Of a stretch of DNA of 64,000 nt, positions 23,638-35,534 are shown piece by piece (position 1 is the first letter of the stretch; each line of letters starts with the position of its first letter). Location of the stretch: positions 4,022,501 to 4,086,500 of the forward strand of contig CANJKZ010000142.1 of the NCBI GenBank assembly GCA_947471745.1, in the 5' to 3' direction. The position numbers were made by a program, and so were the translations under genes. This stretch comes from Closterium sp. Naga37s-1. Its lineage: Eukaryota; Streptophyta; Zygnematophyceae; Desmidiales; Closteriaceae. Under the pieces are notes generated by a model. It did no database searches and was not told the origin of the DNA. It saw only the letters and a list, made by a program, of their open reading frames with translations.

Positions 23638-26535
23638 TTAATGTGAACATTCGTAGTCATCTCCCTCTTCTTCAGCCACTTCATCAATGCCATCCTCAGC
23701 TACTTCTTTGCTTGGCTGCTCCCCTGCTATCTCCACTACCTTGCTTTCATCCGCTTCCCTGGTTGGTGCCTTCTCCCACACCCAATCAACTGAATCTGCC
23801 CGTACCACAACTTCGAGTTCCTCATCTCCTTCATCACCAACTCCCTCACTCTCCTTTTCTTCCAAAAGATCGTCCACCTTGTCCGGTGCAATTGCTGTCC
23901 CTGCTGCTGCAATCTCTTTCTCTACTCCCTTCCACTGCAGGTAGTTCACCTCCTCGTAGAAGACAACATCCCGGGTGATCATGACCTTCCCTGAAATTAC
24001 ATCCTTGATCACCCACCCCTTGCTCACCGGGCAGGTACCGAGGTTAATCCCCCAATGAGCCTTGGGCAGCAACTTATGATCCGGACCGGCTGGCTCCCTG
24101 TATTGCACCATACTTCCCCACACCCGAGCGAACCCCAGATTCGGCTTCCTGCCATAGAAGGCCTCGTGGGGAGTCATATCTGCCCGAAGTCCCTTGGTAG
24201 GTAGCCGGTTCTTGGACCAGCACGCCATAGCTAATGCATCACCCCAAAATTTCAGCGGCAACCCACTGTCGGCCAGCATGCTCCTCACGCTGTCTAGTAG
24301 AGACCGATTCACTCGCTCCGCTATGCTGTTATGCTGTGGAGTGTAGGGTACAGTCAGCTGCCGTCGGATACCCTTGCTCTGTAAAAACTTGTTGAACAGC
24401 TCACCGGTAAACTCCCCTCCATTATCTGTCCTTAAAACTTTCAGCACCTTCCCACTTTGCCGTTCCGCTTCCGCCATCCAAGTCACGAAGCTAGGAAACA
24501 CTTCTGCCTTATCTTTCAGCTCCGTCACCCATGTGTGCCTCGTTCCCAAATCAGTGAAGGTAACGAAGTAGCGGCTGCCGTGTCGTGACGCCACCCTCAT
24601 AGGCCCACACACATCGGCTGCTACGATGTCCAAGGTGCCATAAGGCTCATGTACCTGGTGGTGGGGGTGAGGGGACTTTGTGATTTTACCTTCAACACAC
24701 TTGCTGCATTTTCCCTTGCTTCCAGCCCCCTCCTTCAATGCCACACCTTTTACCATGCCCTTTTTGACCAACTCCTTGACCCTATCCATGCTTGCATGCC
24801 CCATGCGCCTGTGCAAGGTCTCCAATTCCACCTGCTCCATCCCAACCACCATGGCAGAAGCTTCCTGCTGCAGCTCCTTCACAGGTAAGCCACCAAGCCG
24901 AGCCTTCAACTCCTCCCTAGCTAGGTCCCCTTTGAGTGATGTCAGGTAGGTGGCATTCTCATCCTCCAGCCCCTTCTTCCTCAGCTTCATTTCATACAAC
25001 CCCTGATTTCTGTTCCCTTCTGCAACCACCTTCCAATCCTCATTGAAAACCCACAACTTTCCTTTGTCGCTGAAGGTTTTGCACCCCGTGCTGTCAAGTT
25101 GAGACTGGCTGATCAGATTCAGTGAGAGCTTCTCCACTAAGAGAACATTTTCCAGCTTCAGCTCCCCGTTCTCTCCTTGGAGTAGCAACTCTCCTTCCCC
25201 CTTCACAATCAGCTTCCCTTCATCCCCCAAGAGCACATACGGTACGTTGGAGTCCCTCAGATTTGTAAGCCACTCGCAGTGATTGGTCATGTGCTGAGTG
25301 CACCCACTGTCCATGAACCACGCTGCTTCACCGAACCCCTTTGCCACCAAACACACCCCCGATGCCCTTGCCACGTTTGCCTTGTGAGCTCCTCCCAAGA
25401 TGACGTCCGCTTCACTGTTTTCAGCTTCCACTGCATTTGCTTTTGCTGCTGCTGGTTTGATTTGCTGCTGGTTTGCTCCTTGGTAGTTCCTGCTGTTGGG
25501 GTTCGAGTAGCAGTTGGCTGCCCTATGCCCAATTTTCTGGCAATAGTGACATGCCCCTGAAAATCCGCCTCTCTGCATCTTGTTATCACCTCGAACCTCC
25601 CCCTCTCTCTGCTGCCATCCGTTCTGCAGCCCCTTCTGCTGCGGACCGCTCCATTTCCCCTTGAAATTTCTGCTCCTTGGGTTATCATAGCAGTCTATCT
25701 GCTTATGACCCTTCTTTCCACACTGAAAACACGCCCCGAAACCTCCATATCCTTTCCCTGTTGCTGCTGCGTTTACCATAGCATGTGTGGCTGGTCCCAT
25801 TCCATTCAAGCTAACCTCCTTCCTGAGCCGATCAGCTTTCACCCGCTCCAGAGCTTGGAGCGTCTCCAATAGCTTGGTCATATTTGCGGGTGGGTTGCAG
25901 GTTAGGAGCCCTATCTCTGCTTCCCACTCCTTGGGCAGCCCACTAATGATGTACCCCATCATTTCTCCTTCAGTTTCAGCTGCCCCCATAGCCTTGAGGT
26001 CGTCATTGTACCCCTTTGCTCGATTTATGTAGTCAATGACCCTCTCCCTCGGCTCCATATTCAATAGGAGAAGTTTCTTCCGAATGGCAGCTTTGTTGGT
26101 ATCCGTAAGTCCAAGGTAAGCAGCTTCCATGTACTCCCAGGCTCGTTCGGCAGAGTTCTCCTCTCCAGCAAATTGATCCAGCCCCACTGCAATGCTGTCC
26201 GAAACTGAATGACACAATTGGAAAAAAGCTTGCTTACTCCTTTTTTTGAATGACGCATTTTCTTCTGGTTTTTCTTTTGCAGATGGTGGGACGCCCTCTC
26301 CCGTTTCCTTGTCGGGATGATAATACGGCCAGAGATCCACTTCCTCCGCTCTACGAATGAACTTGAGTCGCCACGTGCTATAATTTTCTCCATGGAATCG
26401 TTGGGCCTCGCTAAGCCCAATCGTTGGCTTCGCCGTCAATTTAGCTTGTGCTAGCGCTGTTAGGATGGCCTGTAGTTCTGAGCCTCCAATGCTCACAGAG
26501 GAGCCCGAAATCGCCACAGTATGATCGCCCGTCAT
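23638..26535 (-). CDS. Copia retrotransposon gag-protease-integrase polyprotein, RT and RNase H missing
   Basis: 965 residues in one open frame. Gag lies in residues 1-260. Two CCHC zinc knuckles follow (C269-C282, CFQCGKKGHKQIDC; C329-C342, CHYCQKIGHRAANC). The aspartic protease motif is FMDSGCTQH (D409). The integrase HHCC finger uses H575, H580, C610 and C613, and the integrase catalytic triad is D641, D704, E740 with the usual 35 residues between the last two. The order PR then INT before RT identifies Ty1/Copia. The frame stops in the acidic linker after integrase; no RT or RNase H sequence follows in 23100-23637, and no 3' LTR is seen. So the element is 3'-truncated, or a gag-int-only derivative. 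The intact frame suggests a young copy or selection. Confidence 0.93.
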   Translation of the reverse strand: MTGDHTVAISGSSVSIGGSELQAILTALAQAKLTAKPTIGLSEAQRFHGENYSTWRLKFIRRAEEVDLWPYYHPDKETGEGVPPSAKEKPEENASFKKRSKQAFFQLCHSVSDSIAVGLDQFAGEENSAERAWEYMEAAYLGLTDTNKAAIRKKLLLLNMEPRERVIDYINRAKGYNDDLKAMGAAETEGEMMGYIISGLPKEWEAEIGLLTCNPPANMTKLLETLQALERVKADRLRKEVSLNGMGPATHAMVNAAATGKGYGGFGACFQCGKKGHKQIDCYDNPRSRNFKGKWSGPQQKGLQNGWQQREGEVRGDNKMQRGGFSGACHYCQKIGHRAANCYSNPNSRNYQGANQQQIKPAAAKANAVEAENSEADVILGGAHKANVARASGVCLVAKGFGEAAWFMDSGCTQHMTNHCEWLTNLRDSNVPYVLLGDEGKLIVKGEGELLLQGENGELKLENVLLVEKLSLNLISQSQLDSTGCKTFSDKGKLWVFNEDWKVVAEGNRNQGLYEMKLRKKGLEDENATYLTSLKGDLAREELKARLGGLPVKELQQEASAMVVGMEQVELETLHRRMGHASMDRVKELVKKGMVKGVALKEGAGSKGKCSKCVEGKITKSPHPHHQVHEPYGTLDIVAADVCGPMRVASRHGSRYFVTFTDLGTRHTWVTELKDKAEVFPSFVTWMAEAERQSGKVLKVLRTDNGGEFTGELFNKFLQSKGIRRQLTVPYTPQHNSIAERVNRSLLDSVRSMLADSGLPLKFWGDALAMACWSKNRLPTKGLRADMTPHEAFYGRKPNLGFARVWGSMVQYREPAGPDHKLLPKAHWGINLGTCPVSKGWVIKDVISGKVMITRDVVFYEEVNYLQWKGVEKEIAAAGTAIAPDKVDDLLEEKESEGVGDEGDEELEVVVRADSVDWVWEKAPTREADESKVVEIAGEQPSKEVAEDGIDEVAEEEGDDYECSH

Positions 26536-26585
26536 ACTTAGTAAATTCCGCCTATCCTTAAAACGCTAGAACACGCCTTAAACCA

Positions 26586-26597
26586 GCTCTGATACCA
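26586..26597 (-). promoter_or_regulatory. Copia primer-binding site (initiator tRNA-Met)
   Basis: The minus strand reads TGGTATCAGAGC, the standard plant Copia primer site complementary to the 3' end of initiator tRNA-Met. It is 50 bp upstream of the polyprotein start. The 5' LTR should therefore begin just to its right (about 26598-26603 onward); I could not fix its outer end. Confidence 0.88.
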
Positions 26598-29127
26598 GCT
26601 CTTGTACGTGCGCAGCCTTTAGTCTAGACTATGAAGACTATTTAGAGTCTTAGTAACAAGCATATGAAGCTCTGGCCCCAACTGTGTGAAGGAATTTGCT
26701 GGAAAACGCCAAGGCAGAAAGTTCAAGTAATTTCATTGAAGAAGGCATGCAAAAACAGAAAACACAAAGCAAGTTATAAGCAAAAGGATTTCTGATTTCG
26801 CCCTCGCGCCGCGCCTAATTTCGAGCTGAGTTGTACTCGGCTCAATTTCCAAATCCAACCATGCACCGAACGCGCCTCGAGTTCGAATCAGACTTCCTTG
26901 GACGCGCCTTTGACCCGGCGTGACTTCTCTTCACGTCGCTTGGAATCTCGACATTTCAGCTGTTTTCTTCTCCATTTCTGCACACTTCCCCTCCTTCTCT
27001 TCGATTCCCACTGCAGGTCGCGCCGCTACCGTGTTTCTCCTTCCACCGTCCCAACATAGGTAGCTCCTCTTCTTCTTAGGTCCTCGCTTTCCCTTAGTCA
27101 CAGCTCGTCAAACCGAATTCTTCTTAGGTCGATGTAGATCGCGTTAGGTCGTTCTAGGTCATGGTTAGCCAACCACCTTTAAAAATTAGCTCGTGGTGGT
27201 CGCAGCAGAGGGGACTTTCGAGATTGTTGCTGCTGATGGCGATACTCGCTTCTAACTGCAAAACATCTCTGCTGGCGGACGGCCGAAATCGCTGAACGTC
27301 GGATATCCCTTCCGAGCACGAAAGTCCTTGAAGTTTATGGAGAGAATGTTGCTGCTAACAGCGGAAATTGTTGATGAGGAGGAGAATCGTTTCTTATTGC
27401 AATTTCCGCTGACGGCAGCTCATTTGTTGAGACCAGTAAAACACGAAGCTGCTGACAACGAAAGCTGCTACCGACGAGGAAATCGCAGCTAACGGAATCA
27501 ATCGTAGCTGGTGATTGAGAGAACGCCTCCGTTGACGACGTTCGTTATTAACGTTCGTTCTTGATGGTGTCTAGCGGCCAGTCCGTGCTAATGACTTCTG
27601 GATGGAACGCAGAGTTGGGAGGCGAGCGACAGAATGCTTTTCGAGATTATGCAGGTGAATGAGAGAGAAGCAAGGGAGCAGAGGAGATGCTGCAGAGAGT
27701 GAAGGAATTGGAAAATGGGTTGAGTCGAGTTGAGCTCGCTCGCTGCACACTGGCTGAACTCAACCATTTGCCTTGCCTGCTCTGCTCTGTTGTGTTTGTT
27801 CTGCCTGGGATCACAAAAAATAGAATGGTCGAGAGAGACATTTCATGTTTCAGTTCGGTTGAAACGTTTTGGGAAAGGTCGACAGTTTGTTGTGTGTCTG
27901 GTTCTTCTCTGCCCATCCCAGAGAAGGTTCAGCACAGCCCAGAGAAATCCCAGCCAATCCCGAGGTTGGGCTGGCAGTGGAGAAGGAAGCCCTGCCGACA
28001 AAATTCGTGCATCGCGCGGTCGCAAAAGCGCGTTCAGTTCGCCAAAGTGGCGGAACGACAGTTTTCCGCGGAAGGAACGACGAACGATTATAGTGAGACG
28101 GATTTTAATTCGCGATTTTCATTATTTCTCGTATCAGCAGCCTACAGGGGCAACATTGTGTTCGCGAAACTCGTGAGCGACGTAACCAAAGCCCAGGCCA
28201 ACGGGAGAAGTGCTCCACCAAAATCGCTGACACATTTCCGAACGTCCGCCAACACTCGGGACTCGCGGAGCGTTCCCCCGGGTGCCGGATGGCACAGCAA
28301 CGGATAGGCTGCGGGATGCACAGTTCTAGGAGTTTTGCGGAAATCTCGCGCCAAAGGTCTCGAGATTACAGTACACACAAATCTTGGATCGAACGGACCA
28401 GTTTGCTTTGTGCCAAAAGCAGCAGAATCTTGCTGAATGCCTGCAAACAAAACAGTAGTCTGCAGTGTGAGAATCATCTTATCCGATAACAATATAGAGC
28501 CGTAAGACAAATTTAATTATTTCAAGTCATATGATAAAACTTATGATAAACAAATACCATGTTATCGTGGTTCCGCGCAAACAGGACAAGGTTTAGAGCC
28601 GCATATGATAAAAATTTAGCATGTTAGAATTTTACGTTCCCACATGTAAATTCTCACCTCTTTATACACATTGTGTTTGATACATTTTCAGCGGCTAACA
28701 ATGTATTTTCAATGTTCAACTGAAGGGTTCATACGTGGTGTTGCCCCGTTCCAGGTCAGCTGGGCTGGTGGATGATTGTCTTCGGCCCATAACCACCGTT
28801 TGCTGATGCAATCCCCCATAGTGAGCTGAATCAGTTTGAGCCAAACAATCCGCCGTGACGGAAGCATCAACCAGAAGCAAACAGCGCTGCCTTCTTCTGA
28901 CAGGCATATCTTCTGGTACCAGCCTACCTTCTCCTGTTTGCGCGGAAGCTCTTTCACAGGTGCACGAAGCGTGCTTCGTCTGCTTTCTCTCGCGACCAAG
29001 CTGAGCGTTAATCTCAGACAGTCGGAACTATTGTGGGAAACCAGAGGGACTCGTCTCCGTCTGCCGTTTTCTACCAGTGTTCTCGACAGATTCGTGAGCT
29101 TACTGTTTGCAGCGCGATAACGCCGCC
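26598..29127. other. probable Copia 5' LTR, then gene-poor DNA and LACS promoter region
   Basis: The first part must contain the Copia 5' LTR, but no second LTR exists in the window to set its length. From about 27640 there are open frames of up to 206 codons without recognisable domains. 28500-28690 is AT-rich with repeated catatgataaa. The last few hundred bases should include the LACS promoter and 5' UTR. Confidence 0.45.
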
Positions 29128-32100
29128 ATGGATTCCGAACGTCGCCGGAGGGACGTGATTGCATCGCACCTGAACGCTCTTCCTGCCGCCGAAGGTGCGA
29201 TTAATCTGTTTCGCCTTTGCAGCATTCGCCTCGTTTTAGGGCGTACCACGCTAGGTCATCCGCTCACCGAATCTGTATTGCTGTGGGAGTCCTCTTAGTT
29301 GTTCTGACTATCTTCGTCATTCCGTTTTGCAGGGGCCGACACGTCGCTTGTGACAATGGAACCCGTCTCAGGGGAATTCGTAAAACGTAGGATATATCGT
29401 TCCACTTTAATTGTCGTCTGATCTGGTTTTCGCGACCACGAGAGTCCATCAATTGGCTGCACAGCCCACACGCAATCATCCTCCTCGTCTGGCTCTTTTC
29501 CGTCTTCTCTGCAATGTGGAGTTAGTCTAGCTTTGAGTGCAGTAATTAATTCGCGTTCCTTGTTGCTCTGCTGCAACAGCTGAAGGATACAGCGTTGTTC
29601 TTCCGGAGAAGCTGGCTGATGGGAAATGGAATGTCTACAGGTGCGTTTTGTGGATTTTAGATCATTATTAGCTTGTCAAGCTGTGTTCAACCTAATTTCC
29701 AGCAATAAAGATGAAAAAAGAGAAACACACGATTGAGATGCCGGAGCGATTGACATTCTAGAGTGGTTGTGTTTGGTGTGTCTCTGTTTTCTTTCTGGCA
29801 GATCCGTCAGGTCGCCCTTCAAGCTCGTTGACAGCTTTCCTCAGGCCAACATCAAGACTCTCCATGACAACATGGAGTTCGTGCCCTCAAACCCTAAGCC
29901 TGTTTCTAACGTTACACATGCTTTCAGTCCAGCCGTTGTTCGCCATCTTGATGCATTCCTGAAAGCGGCCACAGTAATATTGTAGTTAATTCGTTATTTC
30001 TTCGCAATAACGAATGCAATCCAAGCCCAGTTTTTTGTGTTGTCCTTGTTCCGTTCATCTTCCCCAATGCAGGCATGCAGCATCTCTCTATGCTGATGAG
30101 CCATGCTTTGGCACCCGTGTGCGTCCTGATGGATCAGTGGGAGAGTAAGCCCGCACCTCTTTTCTTACAAGGCGCATGTCCCCACTTCATTTAGTTTTTG
30201 TTTAGATTTTTATATTCTTCAATCCACTGCTTTTCTTCGAGCTCAACTCCTTCTGATTCGCTTTGCTATTAGGCGAGTCATGAACATTGTAGATAAGTGT
30301 GTGTTGCCGTGTTCCAGAGGTTGTATTGTAACAACAGGACAGATGGCAGTGAGCATGCTTAACCCTGTTCTCCTCTCTTGGCAGCTACGAGTGGATCACC
30401 TACCGGGAGGCAGCAGAGCTTCGCACAGCAGTGGGGTCGGGTTTCATTCGCCTGGGATTGCAGCGAGTGAGTGGAATGGATGGAAGCTATGATAGTGATG
30501 TGTCGCGCTTGTGGCTTTGTTCGTTGCATGCATGCGTACATGCATCCTTGTTAAGTGTTCAAGTACCAATGACACTGTGTATCCTCTGCGCCTATGCAGG
30601 GCGAGAAGGTTGGCCTCTACTGTGTCAACAGGGCGGAATGGGTTCTTACGGAGCAGGCCTGCTATTCCTTTGGCTTCGTCTCTGTGCCTCTCTATGACAC
30701 TCTTGGTACTTCCCTTCCCTTCGGTTCTGTCCGCCCTCTATCCTTTCCCCAATTTTTAGTCCGCTATTGTACATTGTGCATGTGACCCACACTCGCTTTC
30801 GCAGTCACACGGCACTACTGCTTGGCCTCACTCTTTGTTCCGTGCGTTTGTGCCTCCCTGCTGGCACTTTTCCACCTTCCCCTCCTCCCCTCCCTCCCCT
30901 CCCCCCCATCCCAAACCTTATCCCCCGCCCTTACATGGCAGGTCCGGATGCAGTGCAGTACATCATGAATCATGCCGAGATCGCGGCTGTTCTCTGCACT
31001 CGAGACAAGCTCGATATGGTGGGTGGTACATGACGTCAAACTCCCTTCAAAGAGGCATGACTTTCGTTAGGTTTGGAGCCGAATCTTCAAATCGCACTCT
31101 GTGTTTTTGTGCTCTAGAATTGATCTCTGACGTAGTACATTGTTGACATCGAGTCAAAGTGAGTGTTCTTATTAATCAAGACGACTGATATCCCCGGACC
31201 CCTATCACAGATCACCTCGTGCCTGAAGGACTGCCCTTCAGTCCGCCTTGTTGTGGTACGTCCCTCGTCCACCTGCAGTTTTCCATTCTAATAATTTCTG
31301 CTTGCAGAACACCTTGCGGAACACCTTGCAGCCATGTATCTCTGTTATTGCTCCCATCCATCGGCTGTCATTAATAACCCGTTACCCATCAACCCCGTCT
31401 CCTGTGTCCGTGTCACTCTGCTTGTGTAGGTTCTTGGTCAGGCGGACCATTTGCTGCCCATGCCTCCTCCCGGCGTTACCTTCCTCTACTACTCCAAGCT
31501 CGAGGCTCAGGTACTACAAGCTCACTCACCTTCTCCTTCACTCCGGCTCAGATGAAGCTGCGTGTGTGTGTGCTGTGCTGCTACGCGTGAGCTGCTCGAT
31601 CACTGTTGTTTCTTTTCTCCCACCCGCCCATCCCATGCTTGCAGGGTCGCATCAGCCCACCTCCCTTCGCCCCTCTCTCACCTGACGAGACGTGCAGCAT
31701 TTGTTACACCAGCGGCACCACAGGCGTGCCCAAGGTAAGACATCTGTCATTTCCTTCAAATCCATGCCGCTGTTCGCGTTTGCCATTGCATTCCTAAAGT
31801 TGACACATTGTTGTTGTATGTGCACTGGGGTTTTGGTGGGTGGTGGCAGGGAGCCATGTTAACACAAGGAGCAATGGTGGCGAGTGCTGCAGGCGCACTT
31901 TTCAATGCCACGCTCTTCCCTGGTGACGTGTACGTGCATGAATGGCTAACCTTAATCTCGTTTCTGGTATCCCCTGTTCGCAACTCTTACGACACGACCT
32001 GTTTGGTGTGACATATATTGGTCTAAACAGAGCATGGTATCGAATACCACCAACACTGGAATTCGTTCCAATTGAACAAGGTGCAAGCAATTGGCAGAAG

Positions 32101-35100
32101 TAATGAGCATCTCCGCAAATCCGTCCTCTTCCTTGTCCTTCTGAACATACCTGTCTCCTCTCCTTGGCCTACATTCGCTCCTCCCTGTCTCTTCCCCTCT
32201 CCCACGCAGGTACCTGTCGTACCTGCCTCTAGCGCACATATACGAGCGCATGAACATGCAGTCGCTCATTCACTGCGGCGCTGCCATTGGCTTCTACCAA
32301 GGGGTACGTGTTAAACTGCACGCACTCTCATTCACTCACCCACTCACTCGCCTTCTCACTCCCTCTTGTTTGCACTACAGTATAGTCAATCTCCACTCCA
32401 CCCCAGTCTGTATTTCTCCTTCATATTGTTCTCATAACTCAAATGTTCTGACACGACACTCCTGTCTCAGCCACTACATAGTCACCTCCCTCACCCTGGC
32501 CGGCCCATACCCTTCTTCCCCTGAATATCGAGCAGGACGTGCTGAAGCTGATGGAGGACCTGGAGGTGCTGCGGTCTGCTTTTGGGGCACCTCAAAAGCC
32601 AATACCCTTTTCCCCCGCCCAATCGAGCAGGACGTGCTGAAGCTGATGGAGGACCTGGAGGTGCTGCGGCCGACGGTGTTTGCGAGTGTGCCGCGGCTGT
32701 ACAACCGCATCTACGACCGCATTCTCGCCACCGTGCGCTCCTCGGGAGGCATCCGCGAGTACCTCTTTAACATCGCCTACAGCGCCAAGAAGAGCGCGCT
32801 CGAGAAAGGTATCGTGTCCTCTGTGGGTGGGTGGCGGCTGTTGGCGTGTGTCGGTTGCTATTTTTTCGGAGCAAATTTGTTTTCCTTGAAAGGACACATG
32901 ACTGCGCTCCATGTTTGTAGCGTATATCTGTTACCATTTTGTCATCTATTCTGTTTGTTTAGATCTTTTCGAATCTATACATCACCACTGTAGCAGTATC
33001 TGTGTATGTGTGCATGGAATGGCATGGCATGGAATGATGGGGCATGGATGGCAGGAAAGGCGCCGTCAGCAGTGTGGGATCGGCTGGTGTTCAACAAGGT
33101 GAAGGCGCGGCTGGGAGGGCGAGTGCGCCTCATGATCACAGGCGCCTCCCCCATCTCCCCCGAGGTCCTTGACTTCCTCCGCATGTAAGCCCGTGTGTAC
33201 ATGCATGGTTCATGGTTCATGATGCGTGGCTCATGTTTGGCGGTGCGGAGTCCGTTTGCTCACATGGCTGCACACCGCCTGCAAGCAACGGGCGGGAGTT
33301 GGATGCTGTTGCTTCGGAATGGGCACCTGCACATGTTGCTTTGAGCCTCGCTCTTGTCACTATTTTGCCTCATCACACCGCCTCCGCTACCCCCGCCCTC
33401 CTTCCTCGCATTCACAACCCCTTTCCCCTACACCCTGTTTTTATCCTTTCCGAGTGCAGCTGCTTTGGAGCGCGTGTGTGCGAGGGGTACGGCATGACAG
33501 AGACAACATGCACGATATCGCTGGTGGACGAGGATGATACCACGTCAGGCCACGTGGGCTCACCCAACCCTGCATGTGGTGCGTCCAGTAACATCCACAC
33601 CACACCTTCCCCAGACAACCCCTACCCTCTCACCGCCACTCCTGCTTGCTTTTGTTTGACTGTGTCGTCCTTCTCTCTCCACCCTCTCATCTCGCATATG
33701 CTATGCCCCATCCGTTTGTGCTGCGTCATGTCTGTGCCTTTGCGTGTGACTGTATCAGAGGTGAAGCTAGTGGACGTGCCTGAGATGGACTACCTTTCAT
33801 CGGACCGGCCGTACCCTCGGGGGGAGATTTGTGTGCGGGGACCCGTGATCATCAAGGGATACTACAAGGACCCCAAGCAGACGTATGAATGGCATCTCAA
33901 CCACCCTTCCTCCTCCTGCCCTTGTGCTTCTTGCTCACTCGAGCAACCAAGAGAGGGCTTTTATTCATCTTTCCATCCTCTCGGCCTTTTATTACATCTT
34001 TAGGCTTTGTGTTGCAGCCTGAATCCTGCTTGTGACTGTTAGGTTCGGTGTGCGTGACGGTCTGCTGGTTGCCTGCCTTCCGCTGCCACAGGGAGGAGTT
34101 GATAGACGAGGATGGGTGGCTGCACACAGGGGACATCGGCACATGGCTTCCCATGGGCCGCCTCAAGATCATTGACAGGTGACCTATCTTGTCCATGCGG
34201 CACTGCCTTTGACGCTTGAGGTGCGGTTGGTTTGTGCTTTTTGTTTCCTGGTTTGAACCTGATGCTATTCTTGCCTACTGCATGTGAGCTTGATGAGGTG
34301 TGGCGTGGCTTACGTGAGACATGTCTGATTGGCCGTGTGGTGGCGTGTGCAGGAAGAAGAATATTTTCAAGCTGTCGCAGGGCGAGTACGTGGCACCGGA
34401 GAAGATTGAGAACACTTACCTGCGCAGCCCGCTCATTCAGCAGTGCTTTGTCCATGGTAGGCTGCCCCTCCCTACTCTCCTGCTTCTCTCCCTTCCTCCT
34501 TCCCTCCCTGTGGCCACTCTAACCAATAGAGCTGTTAACTTCTATCTGCTGGGCCCCATTCTGTCCCGTTCGTCTCTCCTCACCCTTCTTGTTATGCGTG
34601 TGGCTGTGTGTGCTTCCTTTGTGTCTGTCTCTCCTCTGTGCTGCTCTGTTTGCTTCCCCAGGTGACAGTCTGAACGCCAATCTGGTGGCCATAGTGGTGG
34701 TGGATCCTGATGGCATCACAGCGTGGGCCAAGAGCAGAGGCATTCCTGTAAGCCATTCCCTCGCACCCACCCACCCACCACCATCCATGCCTGAATGCCC
34801 CTGTTCCCTGTTTCTCACCATCCGCACCTACGTCCTTATTAACCTTCTCACGCAACCATCTTGGGTTTCATTTCCGCATGCCTGGGGGCTCCCCTTTCCT
34901 CCCTGTGCTGCTCTTCCCCCCATGTGCTGCCCAACAGTACGCAGAGGATGTTCCGCGCCTGTGCCAGGACCCTGTAACGCGGGCTGCAGTGCTTGCAGAC
35001 ATGGACCGAGTGGGTCAGGAGGCCAAGGTACAGCTCATTTATCACTCTAGCACATTCGTTTGCTGCGTTGGCATAGCTGCTTGCGATGATCTGCAAGCTT

Positions 35101-35534
35101 TTCGTCTTCTGTGATTCTAAGCAATATGTTGGGCTGTGGTGCTGATGTTGCCTGTTGTGTGCTTGCAGCTGCGTGGGTTTGAGTTTGTGAAGGCAGTGCA
35201 CCTTGTTGCGGAGCCGTTCACATTGGAGAATGGATTGCTCACGCCCACCTTTAAGGTAAGAACAGGCAGGGATGATGCACATGTGTGTCGTCGGTATGTG
35301 CCGAATGTTTGTTTCCCTCCAGTTGGTCTTTGGTGATGCTTGTTCAATGTGAGTTTTGAGGTGGTTGGAATGTTGGTGTCTTGCTTGTGTGCTGCTTCAC
35401 TTTGCTCCTGTCTCGTTTCCCAGGTCAAGAGGCCCCAAGCGAAGGCCTACTTTGAGAAGGAGATTGATGCTCTGTATTTGGAAGTTGCCAAGAAGGACAT
35501 GGTGGTTCCCATGGCTACATCATCCAAGCTGTAG
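29128..35534 (+). CDS. LACS: peroxisomal long-chain acyl-CoA synthetase (LACS6/LACS7 type), 22 exons
   Basis: Activates fatty acids to acyl-CoA with ATP, feeding peroxisomal beta-oxidation. Exons: 29128-29194, 29580-29640, 29802-29876, 30073-30144, 30385-30466, 30600-30705, 30942-31018, 31211-31255, 31430-31510, 31645-31734, 31850-31929, 32210-32303, 32631-32808, 33055-33184, 33460-33578, 33759-33882, 34092-34178, 34353-34456, 34662-34747, 34938-35027, 35169-35255, 35424-35534. Phases agree throughout and predict 681 residues, close to plant peroxisomal LACS. The AMP-binding signature reads [13 protein letters not shown]; also [17 protein letters not shown] and [14 protein letters not shown]. 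The C terminus SSKL is a PTS1 signal. The N terminus [11 protein letters not shown] resembles a PTS2 but has Arg at the usual aliphatic position. Exon 13 has a decoy duplicate of its acceptor and first 39 bases at 32536-32574. Confidence 0.95.
32577..32600. repeat. palindromic linker between duplicated LACS exon-13 acceptors
   Basis: GCTTTTGGGGCACCTCAAAAG(C) lies between two copies, about 32508-32574 and 32604-32669, of the pyrimidine tract, the acceptor ATCGAGCAG and 39 coding bases of exon 13. The copies are 95 bp apart, so use of the upstream acceptor would shift the frame; the downstream one must be used for a full-length enzyme. Confidence 0.88.

Noticed and set aside
27687..28307. 206-codon plus-strand open frame upstream of LACS
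   Set aside because: No recognisable domain, unusual composition and overlapping alternative frames; no support as a gene.
28709..29164. 151-codon minus-strand open frame overlapping LACS exon 1
   Set aside because: Overlaps the supported LACS start on the opposite strand and shows no family features.
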